A stretch of 64,000 nucleotides of DNA from an uncultured Acetobacteroides sp. (GTDB lineage: Bacteria; Bacteroidota; Bacteroidia; Bacteroidales; ZOR0009): assembly GCF_963678165.1 (NCBI RefSeq), contig NZ_OY782755.1, positions 1-64,000 of the forward strand, in the 5' to 3' direction. Shown piece after piece: positions 24,672 to 34,393 of this stretch (position 1 is the first letter of the stretch; each line of letters opens with the position of its first letter). The notes below the pieces were generated by a model, which was given only the letters and a program-made list of their open reading frames with translations, was not told where the DNA came from and did not search any database. The position numbers and the translations under genes were made by a program.

Positions 24672-26138
24672 TTACTTACTGTATGTAATAACAAGTCTTA
24701 TCGGATTTTTCGGTGCCTTATTCGGATCGGCACCAAGTATTACCTGATTAGGTACATTCCAAAAATCATAGGGTAATTCAACATAGTTTGTACCATACGA
24801 ACTAGAACTGCTACTGTACAATCCAGAAGGGACACCAGCATATAAGTAAAACTCTTTAGGTTTTACACCACGCATTGCATCCTTAAAATGAGTTGTAATA
24901 TTTAATGAGTACAACCTACGACTACGATTATAAAAAGCATTAGTAGAAACTCCCTTAAAGGTTACCATATCGTCAATAAAATACATATACTTCTTACCGC
25001 TAACAGTCTTAGAGTAATAAGCCGTCATTGACATTGGCATATTCTTATAATTGAGCAGATTCCCAGGAAAGTACGGTTCAACAATAAGTTCTGCTCTATA
25101 GATTTTAGCATCTTTATGCAATTCTAACCAACTCTTTACAGAAGCATCATTAAACTTAACCAAAGTTCGAAGTCCTCCAAAACCTTGAAGATAAACCAAT
25201 TTAGAGGGTGTTGGATTCTTCGATAAATCAGGGTTGATTTCTCCAGGTTTCACAGCATACAGGCTATTTCCATTGTAAACATGCTGGATAATACTAAATC
25301 TACGAACACTACTATACGATGTACTTCCTACGAAGAAAGGCATACGTACAATTGAGTCTTTGTTCACTACTCCAGCAACTTTAAAGTAAAGATGCATTCT
25401 AGTAGTGGTATCGGAAAAATCTATTGCATTTAAACCGCCACCAGAAGAAAGTGCAGCATTCTCAATATAAAGAGACTTAAATGTACTCATAAATATCTCG
25501 TAACTCGATATTTTAGCAGTATCTATATTGCTATTAAAGAGTTTATTTACGAAATCTTTACTCAATTTTATGTGTACCACTCCATCACCTTTTCTACTAT
25601 AAGAGATAGACGATTTATCAAAATTCTTATTTACACTTATTTCTTCAGTCTCAATACTATCCTTAATTCTATAGTTCGAGTAGTAATATAAGGTATCACT
25701 ATGAATCTTATTCTTCATCTGAAAGACCTTAAGATGCTGTATTGCTAACGAGTCACCAACTCCACCTTTAAGTTTTAGATTTAGCACGAGAGAATCTATC
25801 CGATCGGAAACATTTTTTGCGTACTTCTTATAATCAGAGAGAGAAGAAGGATAAAACTGTGTAGCAACACTAGAATTAATTTGCCCAAAAACAGGATCGT
25901 TATATGAACCTATATAACTCTTCCCAGAGGTTGTACTTGTTGCAACACTATCAGTAGATACAGTATAGGCATCTATCGCAAAAGTAGAATCAATCAAAAC
26001 CCCATTCCTCTGACTTGGATCTATAAAATCATCACCTAGAGTATTATCAACGTCAGTACAAGCATTAAAGGTAACAGCCAACGATGCTAATGCACCCAAA
26101 AAGAAAAATCCTCTATGCTTTATCGAAAATTTGATCAT
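24672..26138 (-). CDS. DUF4270 family lipoprotein
   Basis: The start is taken at ATG 26138, giving a lipoprotein signal peptide that ends TFNAC (Cys27). The 488-residue product then shows TDVDNTLGDDF, a run near the N terminus of DUF4270 proteins, followed by a long beta-rich Ser/Thr-rich region. It should be anchored in the outer membrane; function is unknown. It overlaps the end of the glycogen-synthase-like gene by 26 bp, so the two are translationally linked. Base composition is clearly AT-richer than in nearby genes. Confidence 0.85.
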   Translation of the reverse strand: MIKFSIKHRGFFFLGALASLAVTFNACTDVDNTLGDDFIDPSQRNGVLIDSTFAIDAYTVSTDSVATSTTSGKSYIGSYNDPVFGQINSSVATQFYPSSLSDYKKYAKNVSDRIDSLVLNLKLKGGVGDSLAIQHLKVFQMKNKIHSDTLYYYSNYRIKDSIETEEISVNKNFDKSSISYSRKGDGVVHIKLSKDFVNKLFNSNIDTAKISSYEIFMSTFKSLYIENAALSSGGGLNAIDFSDTTTRMHLYFKVAGVVNKDSIVRMPFFVGSTSYSSVRRFSIIQHVYNGNSLYAVKPGEINPDLSKNPTPSKLVYLQGFGGLRTLVKFNDASVKSWLELHKDAKIYRAELIVEPYFPGNLLNYKNMPMSMTAYYSKTVSGKKYMYFIDDMVTFKGVSTNAFYNRSRRLYSLNITTHFKDAMRGVKPKEFYLYAGVPSGLYSSSSSSYGTNYVELPYDFWNVPNQVILGADPNKAPKNPIRLVITYSK

Positions 26139-26925
26139 AAAAATCAGTATATGCTTCAACATAATTCTCCATTCCCTGATACCCGAGCACTGGTTTGTCG
26201 CAAGTTTTAAGGAATTCAGCAACTTCGCTATTTATTGATTCGCTTCCTATAATCATTCCATCGGAATACTTATAGGCGAACTTAATAAGATTAACGTAAG
26301 TTGGGTCGGTTAATTGTTCAACATCCTTACTTTTTATGCCCTCGAGAATTACTTTTTTCTTAAAACTAGAATCTAGAGGCGTTGGAAACTCATCGTTGTA
26401 GACGGTAAATACCACCTTTGTATTGGCAAACAAAGGATCTTCCTTAAAAAGTTTCTTCACGTAAAGTGGTACTAAGCTGGTAAACCAACCCTGACAATGA
26501 ATAATATCAGGCGACCATCGCAGCTTACGAACGGTTTCGAGCACCCCACGAGCATAAAAAATGGCGCGTTCATCATTGTCTTCGAAGAACTGTTCATTCT
26601 CATCCTTAAGGATCTGCTTTCGGTGAAAGTAATCTTCGTTATCAATAAAGTAAACCTGCATGCGAGCTGCAGGAATAGAGGCTACCTTAATGATAAGAGG
26701 ATGGTCGGTGTCATTAATTATGAGGTTCATTCCCGACAAGCGAATAACTTCATGGAGCTGGTTGCGACGTTCGTTTATTAAGCCAAACCGTGGCATAAAT
26801 GTCCGAATTTCTTTTCCTTGCTCTTGTACCCCTTGGGGTAGATAACGACATAGTATGGAAATATCGTTCTCTGGTAAATAAGGCGTAATTTCCGTACTCA
26901 CAAAAAGTACCCTACTGCTTTTCAT
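26113..26925 (-). CDS. Short glycogen/starch synthase-like protein (GT5 N-terminal domain only)
   Basis: The 270-residue protein opens with RVLFVSTEITPYLPEN and contains FMPRFG, YFIDNEDYFHR, DNDERAIFYARGVLE and PDIIHCQGWFTSLVPLYVK, all features of the N-terminal catalytic domain of glycogen/starch synthases. The second Rossmann domain, which binds most of the ADP-glucose, is absent, and the usual KTGGL motif near the N terminus is missing. Full enzymes are about 470-550 residues. The short form next to DUF4270 and divergent from panC recurs in Bacteroidota, as far as I recall, so it may have a non-catalytic or partner-dependent role. Confidence 0.8.
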   Translation of the reverse strand: MKSSRVLFVSTEITPYLPENDISILCRYLPQGVQEQGKEIRTFMPRFGLINERRNQLHEVIRLSGMNLIINDTDHPLIIKVASIPAARMQVYFIDNEDYFHRKQILKDENEQFFEDNDERAIFYARGVLETVRKLRWSPDIIHCQGWFTSLVPLYVKKLFKEDPLFANTKVVFTVYNDEFPTPLDSSFKKKVILEGIKSKDVEQLTDPTYVNLIKFAYKYSDGMIIGSESINSEVAEFLKTCDKPVLGYQGMENYVEAYTDFYDQIFDKA

Positions 26926-27067
26926 TTTTTTCAGGTCTAACTATGGAGAAAGTAGATACAAAGATAGCTATTTTTCTTGAGCTTATAAAGATAAATGCAA
27001 AAGTAGCTTAACCTGCTTTAGCTGAAAAAGAAGCGTCTGCTATTGGAATGTATTGTTTGGATAATGG

Positions 27068-27075
27068 TATATTTG
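27068..27075 (+). promoter_or_regulatory. Bacteroidota -7 box TAtaTTTG for the panC operon
   Basis: TATATTTG followed by C matches TAnnTTTG and lies 16 bp before the panC ATG. A TTG at 27043-27045 lies 22 bp upstream and could be the -33 element. Confidence 0.55.
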
Positions 27076-27091
27076 CCGAAATTTTTTTCCA

Positions 27092-27934
27092 ATGAAGGTT
27101 GTTAGAACAGCTGCAGAACTCAACGAGGAAGTCGCAAAACAGAGAAAGGATGGACAAACAGTTGGGTTTGTGCCAACCATGGGAGCGTTACATGTTGGGC
27201 ACATCTCGCTAGTGAACAAATGCTTAAACGATGGATGCTATACCATTTGTAGTATCTTTGTTAACCCTACACAATTTAACGATAAGAACGACCTAAAGAA
27301 CTACCCACGCATGCCCGAGAAGGATTTAGCCCTACTCGAAGAATGTGGAGTTCACCTTGTTTTCATGCCATCGGTAGAGGAGATATACCCCGAACCAGAT
27401 ACAAGAGTCTTTGATTTTGGCTCTATCGATAAAGTAATGGAAGGGGCAAAACGTCCTGGGCACTTTAACGGTGTCGCACAAATAGTAAGTAAGCTTTTCG
27501 CTATCGTAAATCCTGATAAAGCGTACTTCGGAGAAAAAGATTTCCAGCAAATTGCCATCATCAATGCAATGGTAAAGCAGCTAGGATTCAAGGTAGAGAT
27601 TGTTCGCTGCCCAATAGTTCGCGATACCGACGGATTGGCTTTGAGCTCGCGCAACATGCTACTCAACGAAAAGCAACGTAAAAGCGCACCTAATATATAT
27701 AGAGCGTTAAGCGATGCCAAACAACTTGGCACTTCGTTTTCCATCAAAGAGATCAAAGAAAAGGTTATTGCTCAAATAAATGCCGATAACGAATTGAAAG
27801 TTGAGTACTTCGACGTAGTCGATGCAGATTCTCTGCAAAGCCTTTCATCGTGGGAAGAGTCCAATAACATTTTTGGTTGTATTGCCGTACAAGTAGGCGC
27901 AGTACGCCTAATCGATAACATCAGACTAAAGTAA
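27092..27934 (+). CDS. panC: Pantothenate synthetase
   Basis: The 280-residue protein has the PTMGALHVGH motif with H34 and H37 (the HIGH-type ATP site), the GSIDKVMEGAKRPGHFNGV substrate loop, FGEKDFQQ and the RDTDGLALSSRN motif. It joins pantoate and beta-alanine using ATP. The next gene, panD, makes the beta-alanine and begins 6 bp later, so the last two steps to pantothenate are co-expressed. Confidence 0.97.
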   Translation: MKVVRTAAELNEEVAKQRKDGQTVGFVPTMGALHVGHISLVNKCLNDGCYTICSIFVNPTQFNDKNDLKNYPRMPEKDLALLEECGVHLVFMPSVEEIYPEPDTRVFDFGSIDKVMEGAKRPGHFNGVAQIVSKLFAIVNPDKAYFGEKDFQQIAIINAMVKQLGFKVEIVRCPIVRDTDGLALSSRNMLLNEKQRKSAPNIYRALSDAKQLGTSFSIKEIKEKVIAQINADNELKVEYFDVVDADSLQSLSSWEESNNIFGCIAVQVGAVRLIDNIRLK

Positions 27935-27940
27935 AAAGCC

Positions 27941-28291
27941 ATGCATATTGAGGTTGTAAAATCGAAAATTCACCGCGTAAAAGTTACAGAGGCAAACCTT
28001 AACTATGTTGGCAGCATCACCATAGATGAAGATCTTCTGACTGCTTCCAATATTATCGAAAACGAGAAGGTTCAGATCGTAAACGTAAACAATGGTGAGC
28101 GACTTGAAACCTACGTCATTAAAGGAGAAAAGGGGAGTGGAGCCATCTGTCTAAACGGCGCAGCTGCTCGTAAGGCAGAAATTGGCGATGTTCTTATCAT
28201 CATCTCGTACGCAACTATGGATTTCGAAGAGGCTAAAGCCTTTAAGCCTTGGATTGTATTCCCCGATACCGAAACGAACCGCATCATCTAA
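27941..28291 (+). CDS. panD: Aspartate 1-decarboxylase
   Basis: The 116-residue proenzyme shows the self-cleavage site YVGSITID (G24-S25), where the serine becomes the pyruvoyl cofactor, and [17 protein letters not shown] plus [12 protein letters not shown], all typical of PanD. It converts aspartate to beta-alanine for pantothenate. It sits between panC and the flippase-like gene. Confidence 0.97.
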   Translation: MHIEVVKSKIHRVKVTEANLNYVGSITIDEDLLTASNIIENEKVQIVNVNNGERLETYVIKGEKGSGAICLNGAAARKAEIGDVLIIISYATMDFEEAKAFKPWIVFPDTETNRII

Positions 28292-28304
28292 GATACCCCA
28301 CACG

Positions 28305-29345
28305 TTGAAAAAAGGAACTCTTCTCAGGGGAATAAACATTACCGTATTCTTTGGACTAGGCGTTGTGCTAATGTACTTTGCCTTCAAGAATGTTAAGTTT
28401 GACTTCCTGATGGAGGGGTTACGTGGGGCCAATTACTCGTGGCTGGTGATATCTCTTCTGCTGGGCAACGTCGCCTTTTTGGCACGTGCCCTACGCTGGA
28501 GGCTGCTCATAGAACCGCTTGGCTACCAGCCTTCAGTAATGAACTCTTTCCACGCTATTACCATAGGCTACCTTGCCAACTTTGCCTTCCCAAGAGCTGG
28601 GGAAGTATCGCGCTGTGGGGTTCTTCGCAAAACAGAGAAGATTCCGTTTGAATCGTTAGTAGGTACTGTTATAGTCGAGCGCACCTTTGATCTTTTATGC
28701 CTTCTGATACTGCTAACGGCAGTCTTCTTCTTTAAGGTCGATTCCTTCGGAAAGTTCATATACGATACAGCGTTACTTCCTATTACCAATAAATTTGCAG
28801 GTTTTGGAGGTAGCTATCTTGCTATGCTTATCGTAATGCTACCTATAGCTACTGCGCTTTTCGTTGCATACGTTTTTAGATACAAGTTGATCCGGTATGG
28901 TGTCATTCGTAAAATGATAAGGCTGTCAAAAGGCGTTGTCAACGGTCTGAAAACAGGCTTTACCATGGAGCGCCGACTTGAATTCCTTCTTTTCACCTTG
29001 CTAATATGGGCATCGTACCTCACAATGACTTGGGCCGTTTTTTATACGCTACCCGCCACCAGCACTCTTGGAATTGTTGATGCGCTATTCATCTTGGCCA
29101 TTAGCAGCATAGGAATGGCGGTTCCTGTTCAAGGTGGATTCGGAGCCTTCCACATTATCGTAGCAATGGGGCTAACCATGTACGGCATCTCTCGTGAAGA
29201 TGGATTACTCTACGCAACAATTTCTCACGAATCACAGGCTATCATGACTATTATTATTGGAGTAATTTCGCTATCTTACCTCTTCTTTAAGAAACGAAAT
29301 AATCCAGTAATAGCCACCAGTCATGAACAGATTCAAGAACGTTAG
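28305..29345 (+). CDS. Flippase-like membrane protein, lysylphosphatidylglycerol synthase TM family (UPF0104)
   Basis: The start is probably TTG 28305, 14 bp after panD; the open frame upstream overlaps panD. The 346-residue product has about eight membrane helices and the motifs ALRWRLLIEPLG, PRAGEVSRCGVLRKTEKIPFES, VERTFDLL and PVQGGFGAFH, which mark the LPG_synthase_TM family. Members include the flippase half of MprF and many proteins of unknown substrate. The fused aminoacyl-transferase domain is absent. Confidence 0.85.
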   Translation: MKKGTLLRGINITVFFGLGVVLMYFAFKNVKFDFLMEGLRGANYSWLVISLLLGNVAFLARALRWRLLIEPLGYQPSVMNSFHAITIGYLANFAFPRAGEVSRCGVLRKTEKIPFESLVGTVIVERTFDLLCLLILLTAVFFFKVDSFGKFIYDTALLPITNKFAGFGGSYLAMLIVMLPIATALFVAYVFRYKLIRYGVIRKMIRLSKGVVNGLKTGFTMERRLEFLLFTLLIWASYLTMTWAVFYTLPATSTLGIVDALFILAISSIGMAVPVQGGFGAFHIIVAMGLTMYGISREDGLLYATISHESQAIMTIIIGVISLSYLFFKKRNNPVIATSHEQIQER

Positions 29346-29814
29346 TAAAAAGGTGGTGGATCAGCACGAGCTGAGCCGCCGGGTTGCCGTGTGGAACCTT
29401 CTCGGGAAAAAGATTGTTTTCACGGATGGCTGCTTCGATATTCTTCATCGAGGACATGTTGACTACCTCACACAAGCAGCGAGCAAAGGTGATGTTATGG
29501 TTATTGGGCTGCACTCAGATGCCTCAGTTGCTCGTCTCAAGGGTGAAGGACGTCCCATTCAGAATCAGGAATCCCGTGCGCTAATTGTAGCCTCGCTCTC
29601 GTATGTTGATGCTGTTATCATTCTTGAAGAGGACTCTCCATACAACCTTATCAAGTTTATTAAGCCCGACGTGCTGGTTAAGGGTGCAGATAAGCTACCC
29701 AAAGACATTATTGGCTACGACATTGTTTCTGCCAAAGGGGGCAGCGTTATTGCTCTTGATATTAAGGAGGGTAATACCGAACGGCTTATTGACAAAATAA
29801 AGCTAACCCAATAG
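29323..29814 (+). CDS. Heptose-1-phosphate adenylyltransferase-like nucleotidyltransferase (RfaE2/HldE-C type)
   Basis: The 163-residue protein has a nucleotidyltransferase fold with FTDGCFDILHRGH (H42, H45), GLHSDASVARLKGEGRPIQ and VKGADK, matching the adenylyltransferase domain of HldE. In lipopolysaccharide synthesis that domain makes ADP-heptose. The kinase and epimerase partners are not in this window, so another cytidylyl or adenylyl transfer is possible. It overlaps the flippase gene by 23 bp and is the last gene of the panC operon. Confidence 0.85.
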   Translation: MNRFKNVSKKVVDQHELSRRVAVWNLLGKKIVFTDGCFDILHRGHVDYLTQAASKGDVMVIGLHSDASVARLKGEGRPIQNQESRALIVASLSYVDAVIILEEDSPYNLIKFIKPDVLVKGADKLPKDIIGYDIVSAKGGSVIALDIKEGNTERLIDKIKLTQ

Positions 29815-29840
29815 ACCCTAATCAAAGAATAAAACTATAG

Positions 29841-29879
29841 TATGGATTTTACCATTGCCGGTAGAATCCATATTTTTTT
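29841..29879 (+). terminator. Terminator of the panC operon
   Basis: TATGGATT pairs with AATCCATA and an inner TACC with GGTA, followed by seven T residues. Confidence 0.85.
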
Positions 29880-29927
29880 CGTGTATCTTAGTCGGACTAT
29901 CGTAAAACTAAACATAATCATCAGGTA

Positions 29928-31289
29928 ATGGCTAAGGTAAAAAAGGCCTACTTCTGCCAAAGTTGCGGCTTTGAATCTCCTAAGTGGTTAGGGAAATGCC
30001 CTTCGTGCGGCGAATGGAACACCTTTGTAGAGGAGATTGTCACCAAATCGAGCGCTGCACCAACCTCCTTTGGGCTGGAGACCAGCAAACCGCTACGCAT
30101 CGACGAGATTGACCTTGAAAAAACACCCCGCATCACCCTTAACTCAGGAGAACTTAACCGCATACTAGGCGGTGGCGTTGTTCCCGGCTCGCTGATTCTA
30201 GTTGGAGGAGAGCCCGGCATAGGAAAATCAACCCTTAGCCTACAGATTGCCTTACGAACTCACGGTCTGAAAACGCTATATGTATCGGGAGAAGAGAGCG
30301 CACAGCAGATTAAACTGCGCGCCGAAAGGCTTGGCGGCAACAACTCCGACTGCCTGATCTACTGCGAGACGTTGGTGGAGAACATCATCACCCAGGCAAA
30401 GCACACAAACCCCGACTTGGTGGTTATTGACTCCATTCAAACGCTGCTCACAGAGCGCATCGACTCGTCGCCAGGAAGCGTGAGCCAGATCCGCGAAACG
30501 GCAGCCATGCTGCTGCGCTACGCCAAAGAATCGTCTACACCTATATTTATTATAGGTCATATTACCAAGGATGGCACCATTGCCGGCCCCAAGGTGCTGG
30601 AGCATATTGTGGACGTAGTGCTGCAATTCGAGGGTGACTCGAACCACATCTACCGTCTACTGCGCTCGGCCAAGAACCGCTTTGGCTCTACCGCCGAGAT
30701 GGGCATCTTCGAGATGACCGGCCACGGGCTGCGCGAGGTAGACAACCCATCGGAGATGCTGGTTACCCAGCACGATAGCCAGCTGAGCGGCATCGCCATT
30801 ACCGCTGCGCTCGATGGCAACCGCCCGTTTATGATTGAGGTGCAGGCGCTGGTTAGTTCGGCCGCCTACGGTACGCCTCAACGCTCGACAACGGGCTTTG
30901 ACATCCGCCGCTTGAACATGCTGCTGGCCGTTCTCGAGAAGCGGGTAGGCTTTAAGTTGGGCGCTAAGGATGTTTTCCTGAACATCGCCGGAGGCATAAA
31001 GTTAGCCGACCCCTGCATCGACCTTGCCGTTATCAGCGCCGTGCTCTCGTCGAACCTCGACATCCCGATATCCACCGACATTTGCTTTGCTGCCGAAGTG
31101 GGGCTCTCGGGCGAGATCCGCCCCATTACCCGCCTCGACCAGCGCATCGCCGAGGCGCAGCGCCTTGGTTTTAAAAGAATATACGTATCAAAGTACGGGC
31201 AGAAAGGGCTAAACATTCCCGATGGAATAGACGTGAAGTTTGTGTGCAAGGTAGAAGAGCTGTTTAGAAGCCTGTTTGGAAAGGGGTAG
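29928..31289 (+). CDS. radA: DNA repair protein RadA
   Basis: The 453-residue protein has an N-terminal four-cysteine zinc finger (C10, C13, C24, C27), a Walker A loop GGEPGIGKS at 93-101, the RadA-specific KNRFG motif at 249-253, and a C-terminal Lon-like domain (SSAAYGTPQRSTTGFD, then AEVGLSGEIRPI). It is a RecA-type ATPase that promotes branch migration during recombination. It stands alone between the panC operon terminator and a hairpin at 31331. Confidence 0.97.
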   Translation: MAKVKKAYFCQSCGFESPKWLGKCPSCGEWNTFVEEIVTKSSAAPTSFGLETSKPLRIDEIDLEKTPRITLNSGELNRILGGGVVPGSLILVGGEPGIGKSTLSLQIALRTHGLKTLYVSGEESAQQIKLRAERLGGNNSDCLIYCETLVENIITQAKHTNPDLVVIDSIQTLLTERIDSSPGSVSQIRETAAMLLRYAKESSTPIFIIGHITKDGTIAGPKVLEHIVDVVLQFEGDSNHIYRLLRSAKNRFGSTAEMGIFEMTGHGLREVDNPSEMLVTQHDSQLSGIAITAALDGNRPFMIEVQALVSSAAYGTPQRSTTGFDIRRLNMLLAVLEKRVGFKLGAKDVFLNIAGGIKLADPCIDLAVISAVLSSNLDIPISTDICFAAEVGLSGEIRPITRLDQRIAEAQRLGFKRIYVSKYGQKGLNIPDGIDVKFVCKVEELFRSLFGKG

Positions 31290-31330
31290 CCCCCATATTC
31301 TCGTGAAAATCTATTCGAAAACACGCACAT

Positions 31331-31354
31331 GTATCCTTGTCTTTACAAGGATAC
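31331..31354 (+). terminator. Hairpin after radA, probable weak terminator
   Basis: A perfect 10-bp stem (GTATCCTTGT paired with ACAAGGATAC) with a 4-nt loop is followed by TTC rather than a long T tract. Confidence 0.5.
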
Positions 31355-31520
31355 TTCAAAATAATCCCCCTTCAGATCTACTTCTGCAGATGCTATATTG
31401 GCGTTTTTGCAAATAAGTAACCCTATTCTAGCTTATTTCAACTAAAAAGATAGTAGGACGGTATCATCTCTTAGTATTTTTCATACCTTTCGTTTTGTTA
31501 ACATAACATATACTAAAAGT

Positions 31521-34265
31521 ATGAGAAAGACGATCATCGCTGGACTATGCTTGCTTATGGCCTCCCCGAGTCTATTTGCTCAGTCCAAGAAATTCGACGT
31601 AAAGGATATCGATATCCCTTACAAAAAGTTTGTTCTCGACAACGGTCTTACTGTGCTCATCCACGAAGACCACAAGGCTCCTGTGGTAGCCGCCAACATC
31701 TGGTACCATGTGGGATCGAAGAACGAGAAGGCCGGTAAAACGGGCTTTGCTCACCTTTTCGAGCACCTGATGTTTAACGGTAGCGAGCACCACAAGACCG
31801 ACTACTTTAAGGCAGTTGACAAAGTTGGTGCAACAGACCTAAACGGAACCACCAGCAACGACCGCACCAACTACTTCGAAACCGTTCCGACCTCGTCGTT
31901 GGATCAGATTCTATGGTTGGAGAGCGACCGCATGGGCTACATGGTAAATGCCATCGACCAGAAGACGCTCGACGAGCAGCGCGGCGTTGTGCAGAACGAA
32001 AAGCGCCAAGGGGAGAACTCTCCTTACGGCTTAACCGAGGACGCCATCTGCAAGGCAACCTATCCAGCGGGCCATCCCTACTCGTGGACGGTTATCGGTT
32101 CGATGGAAGACTTGAATGCCGCCAGCTTGGACGATGTTAAGACTTGGTTTAAGACCTACTACGGTCCCAACAACGCAACCTTGGTTATTGCAGGCGACAT
32201 TAAGACCGAAGAAGCCCTTGAAAAGGTGAAGAAATACTTCGGCGGCCTACAGGCAGGACCTCCTGTAACCAAGTTTACCTCGTGGCCTGCCAAGCGCACG
32301 GGTACACAGCGCGAGGTGATGCAGGATCGCGTTCCCCAAGCCCGCCTCTACATGGTATGGAACATTCCCGAAGATGGCAGCTGGGATGCCAACATGCTCG
32401 ACATCGCCTCGAGCGTACTTGCCGGAGGAAAAACTTCTCGCCTGTACAAACGCTTGGTTTACACCGATCAGATCGCATCGAACGTATACGCTTGGGCGGG
32501 TACGAACGAGATTGCCGGACAGTTTGAGATTATGGCTACCGCCAAACCAGGCGTTGAGCTTTCGAAGATTGAGTCCGTGATCAACGAGGAGATGGCCAAG
32601 TTCCTAAAGGAAGGCCCTACCGAGCAGGAGATGGAGAAGATAAAGGCGAAGATGTACTCGTCGTTTGTACAGGGATTCGAGCGCGTGGGCGGATTTGGCG
32701 GTAAGTCGGATGTGCTGGCCACCTACCAGACCTACCACAACAACCCCGACTTCTACAAGGTCGTGCTCCAGCAGGAGATGGACGCTACACCAACCGACGT
32801 GAAGAAGGCCGCCAACGAGTGGCTCAGCGATGGCCTGTACGCCCTAGAGGTGGTGCCCTTCACCGACCCTAAGCCTACCACCGCCGATGCCGATCGCACA
32901 AAGCTACCCGATCTGAACACGCCCCCAACCCCAACCTTCCCCAGCTTCCAAAGGGCAACCCTCAGCAACGGGTTAAACATCATCCTTGCCGAGCGTCACG
33001 CCATCCCAGCACTGAACATGGAGCTGCAGTTTAACGCCGGAGCGGCTGCCGACATCCTTGCCAAGCCGGGTACGGCCCGCCTGTTTGGCAGCGTACTGGA
33101 CGAGGGCACCAAGACCCGCTCGTCGATGGAGATTAGCGAGGAGATGGAGATGCTGGGCAGCTCGATGGGCGCCGGATCGAGCCTCGACCGCACCTACATC
33201 TACCTGAATACGCTGAAGGGGAACCTCGACAAGTCGCTCGCCGTATTTTCCGACGTGCTGCTGAACCCCACCTTCCCCCAGAAGGAGTTCGACCGCCTGC
33301 GCAAGGACCAGCTCGTTAGCATCAAGCAGGAGCAGGCACGCCCCAACAGCATCGCCTTCCGCGTTCTTCCCCAGTTCCTATACGGCAGCGGGCACCCCTA
33401 CAGCAATCCGCTATCGGGTACCGGCTTCGAGAGCAGCGTAAGCTCCATAACCCGTGATGACCTAGTGAAGTTCTACAAGGATTGGATCACCCCAAATAAC
33501 GCCACCCTAATCGTGGTGGGCGATATCACCATGGGCGAGCTGAAGCCTAAGCTCGAGGCCGCCTTCAAGGAGTGGAAGAAGGGTACCAACCCCAAAAAGC
33601 AGGTTGCAACCGTGGCGCTACCTACCAAGCCAACCATCTACTTCATCAACCGCCCACAGGCCCAGCAGTCGGTAGTTATGGCTGCCAACCTAGCGCCTGA
33701 GGCCAACAAGATGAACGAGGCCGCGGTAGATTTGGCCAACAGCATCATCGGTGGCGAGTTCACCTCGCGCATCAACATGAACATCCGCGAGGATAAGCAC
33801 TGGAGCTACGGCGCTAGCTCGTTCGTTTACGAGACTGCGGGCCAGCAACCCTTCATTGCAACTACCTCCGTTCAGTCTGACAAGACCAAGGAGACCATTC
33901 AGGAGATCGAGAAGGAGCTTACCGGCTACGTGGGCAGCAATCCCGCCACCGCCGAGGAGTTTACCACCAACCAGAACAACAAGCTGCTCCAGATTCCTGG
34001 CACCTACGAAACCGGCAACGCCGTGCTGAACACCATCAGCAAGATTGTGGCCAACAACCTGAAGGATACCTACCCACAGGAGAACGCCAAGAACCTGAAG
34101 AGCGCCAAGCTCGCCGATATCCACCAGATGGCGAAGACCCTCATCAAGCCCAACCAGCTTACCTGGGTGATTGTGGGCGACAAGGAGAAGGTGCTCGCCA
34201 ACGTGAAGAGCCTTGGCTACGAGGTGAAGCTGATCGACGCCGACGGCAAGCCCGTGGCGGAGTAA
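31521..34265 (+). CDS. Two-domain M16 family zinc metallopeptidase
   Basis: The 914-residue protein has a signal peptide (about residues 1-20) and so is periplasmic or outer-membrane associated. The first M16 unit carries the inverted zinc motif H78-x2-E81-H82 (HLFEHLMFNG) and a downstream EQRGVVQNEKRQ segment that supplies the third ligand. The second unit from about residue 480 keeps the fold (RATLSNGLNIILAERH) but has no HxxEH, the normal pattern of one active and one inactive half. It should cut peptides or small proteins. The gene is monocistronic and ends at a bidirectional terminator. Confidence 0.93.
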   Translation: MRKTIIAGLCLLMASPSLFAQSKKFDVKDIDIPYKKFVLDNGLTVLIHEDHKAPVVAANIWYHVGSKNEKAGKTGFAHLFEHLMFNGSEHHKTDYFKAVDKVGATDLNGTTSNDRTNYFETVPTSSLDQILWLESDRMGYMVNAIDQKTLDEQRGVVQNEKRQGENSPYGLTEDAICKATYPAGHPYSWTVIGSMEDLNAASLDDVKTWFKTYYGPNNATLVIAGDIKTEEALEKVKKYFGGLQAGPPVTKFTSWPAKRTGTQREVMQDRVPQARLYMVWNIPEDGSWDANMLDIASSVLAGGKTSRLYKRLVYTDQIASNVYAWAGTNEIAGQFEIMATAKPGVELSKIESVINEEMAKFLKEGPTEQEMEKIKAKMYSSFVQGFERVGGFGGKSDVLATYQTYHNNPDFYKVVLQQEMDATPTDVKKAANEWLSDGLYALEVVPFTDPKPTTADADRTKLPDLNTPPTPTFPSFQRATLSNGLNIILAERHAIPALNMELQFNAGAAADILAKPGTARLFGSVLDEGTKTRSSMEISEEMEMLGSSMGAGSSLDRTYIYLNTLKGNLDKSLAVFSDVLLNPTFPQKEFDRLRKDQLVSIKQEQARPNSIAFRVLPQFLYGSGHPYSNPLSGTGFESSVSSITRDDLVKFYKDWITPNNATLIVVGDITMGELKPKLEAAFKEWKKGTNPKKQVATVALPTKPTIYFINRPQAQQSVVMAANLAPEANKMNEAAVDLANSIIGGEFTSRINMNIREDKHWSYGASSFVYETAGQQPFIATTSVQSDKTKETIQEIEKELTGYVGSNPATAEEFTTNQNNKLLQIPGTYETGNAVLNTISKIVANNLKDTYPQENAKNLKSAKLADIHQMAKTLIKPNQLTWVIVGDKEKVLANVKSLGYEVKLIDADGKPVAE

Positions 34266-34334
34266 CGACCCAGAGCAACGATCTTAAATGTGACCATTGA
34301 GATATGTGACGTGAACACGCCAGCCCCGCTGGCA

Positions 34335-34375
34335 AAAAAGGAGAGCCCGGATTTACATCCGGGCTCTTGCTTTTT
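34335..34375. terminator. Bidirectional terminator between the M16 peptidase and the second DUF6261 gene
   Basis: A 10-bp stem (GAGCCCGGAT paired with ATCCGGGCTC) with a TTAC loop is flanked by an A run on the left and T-rich sequence on the right. Confidence 0.85.
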
Positions 34376-34393
34376 ATGGGGTAGCGGGTAGCG

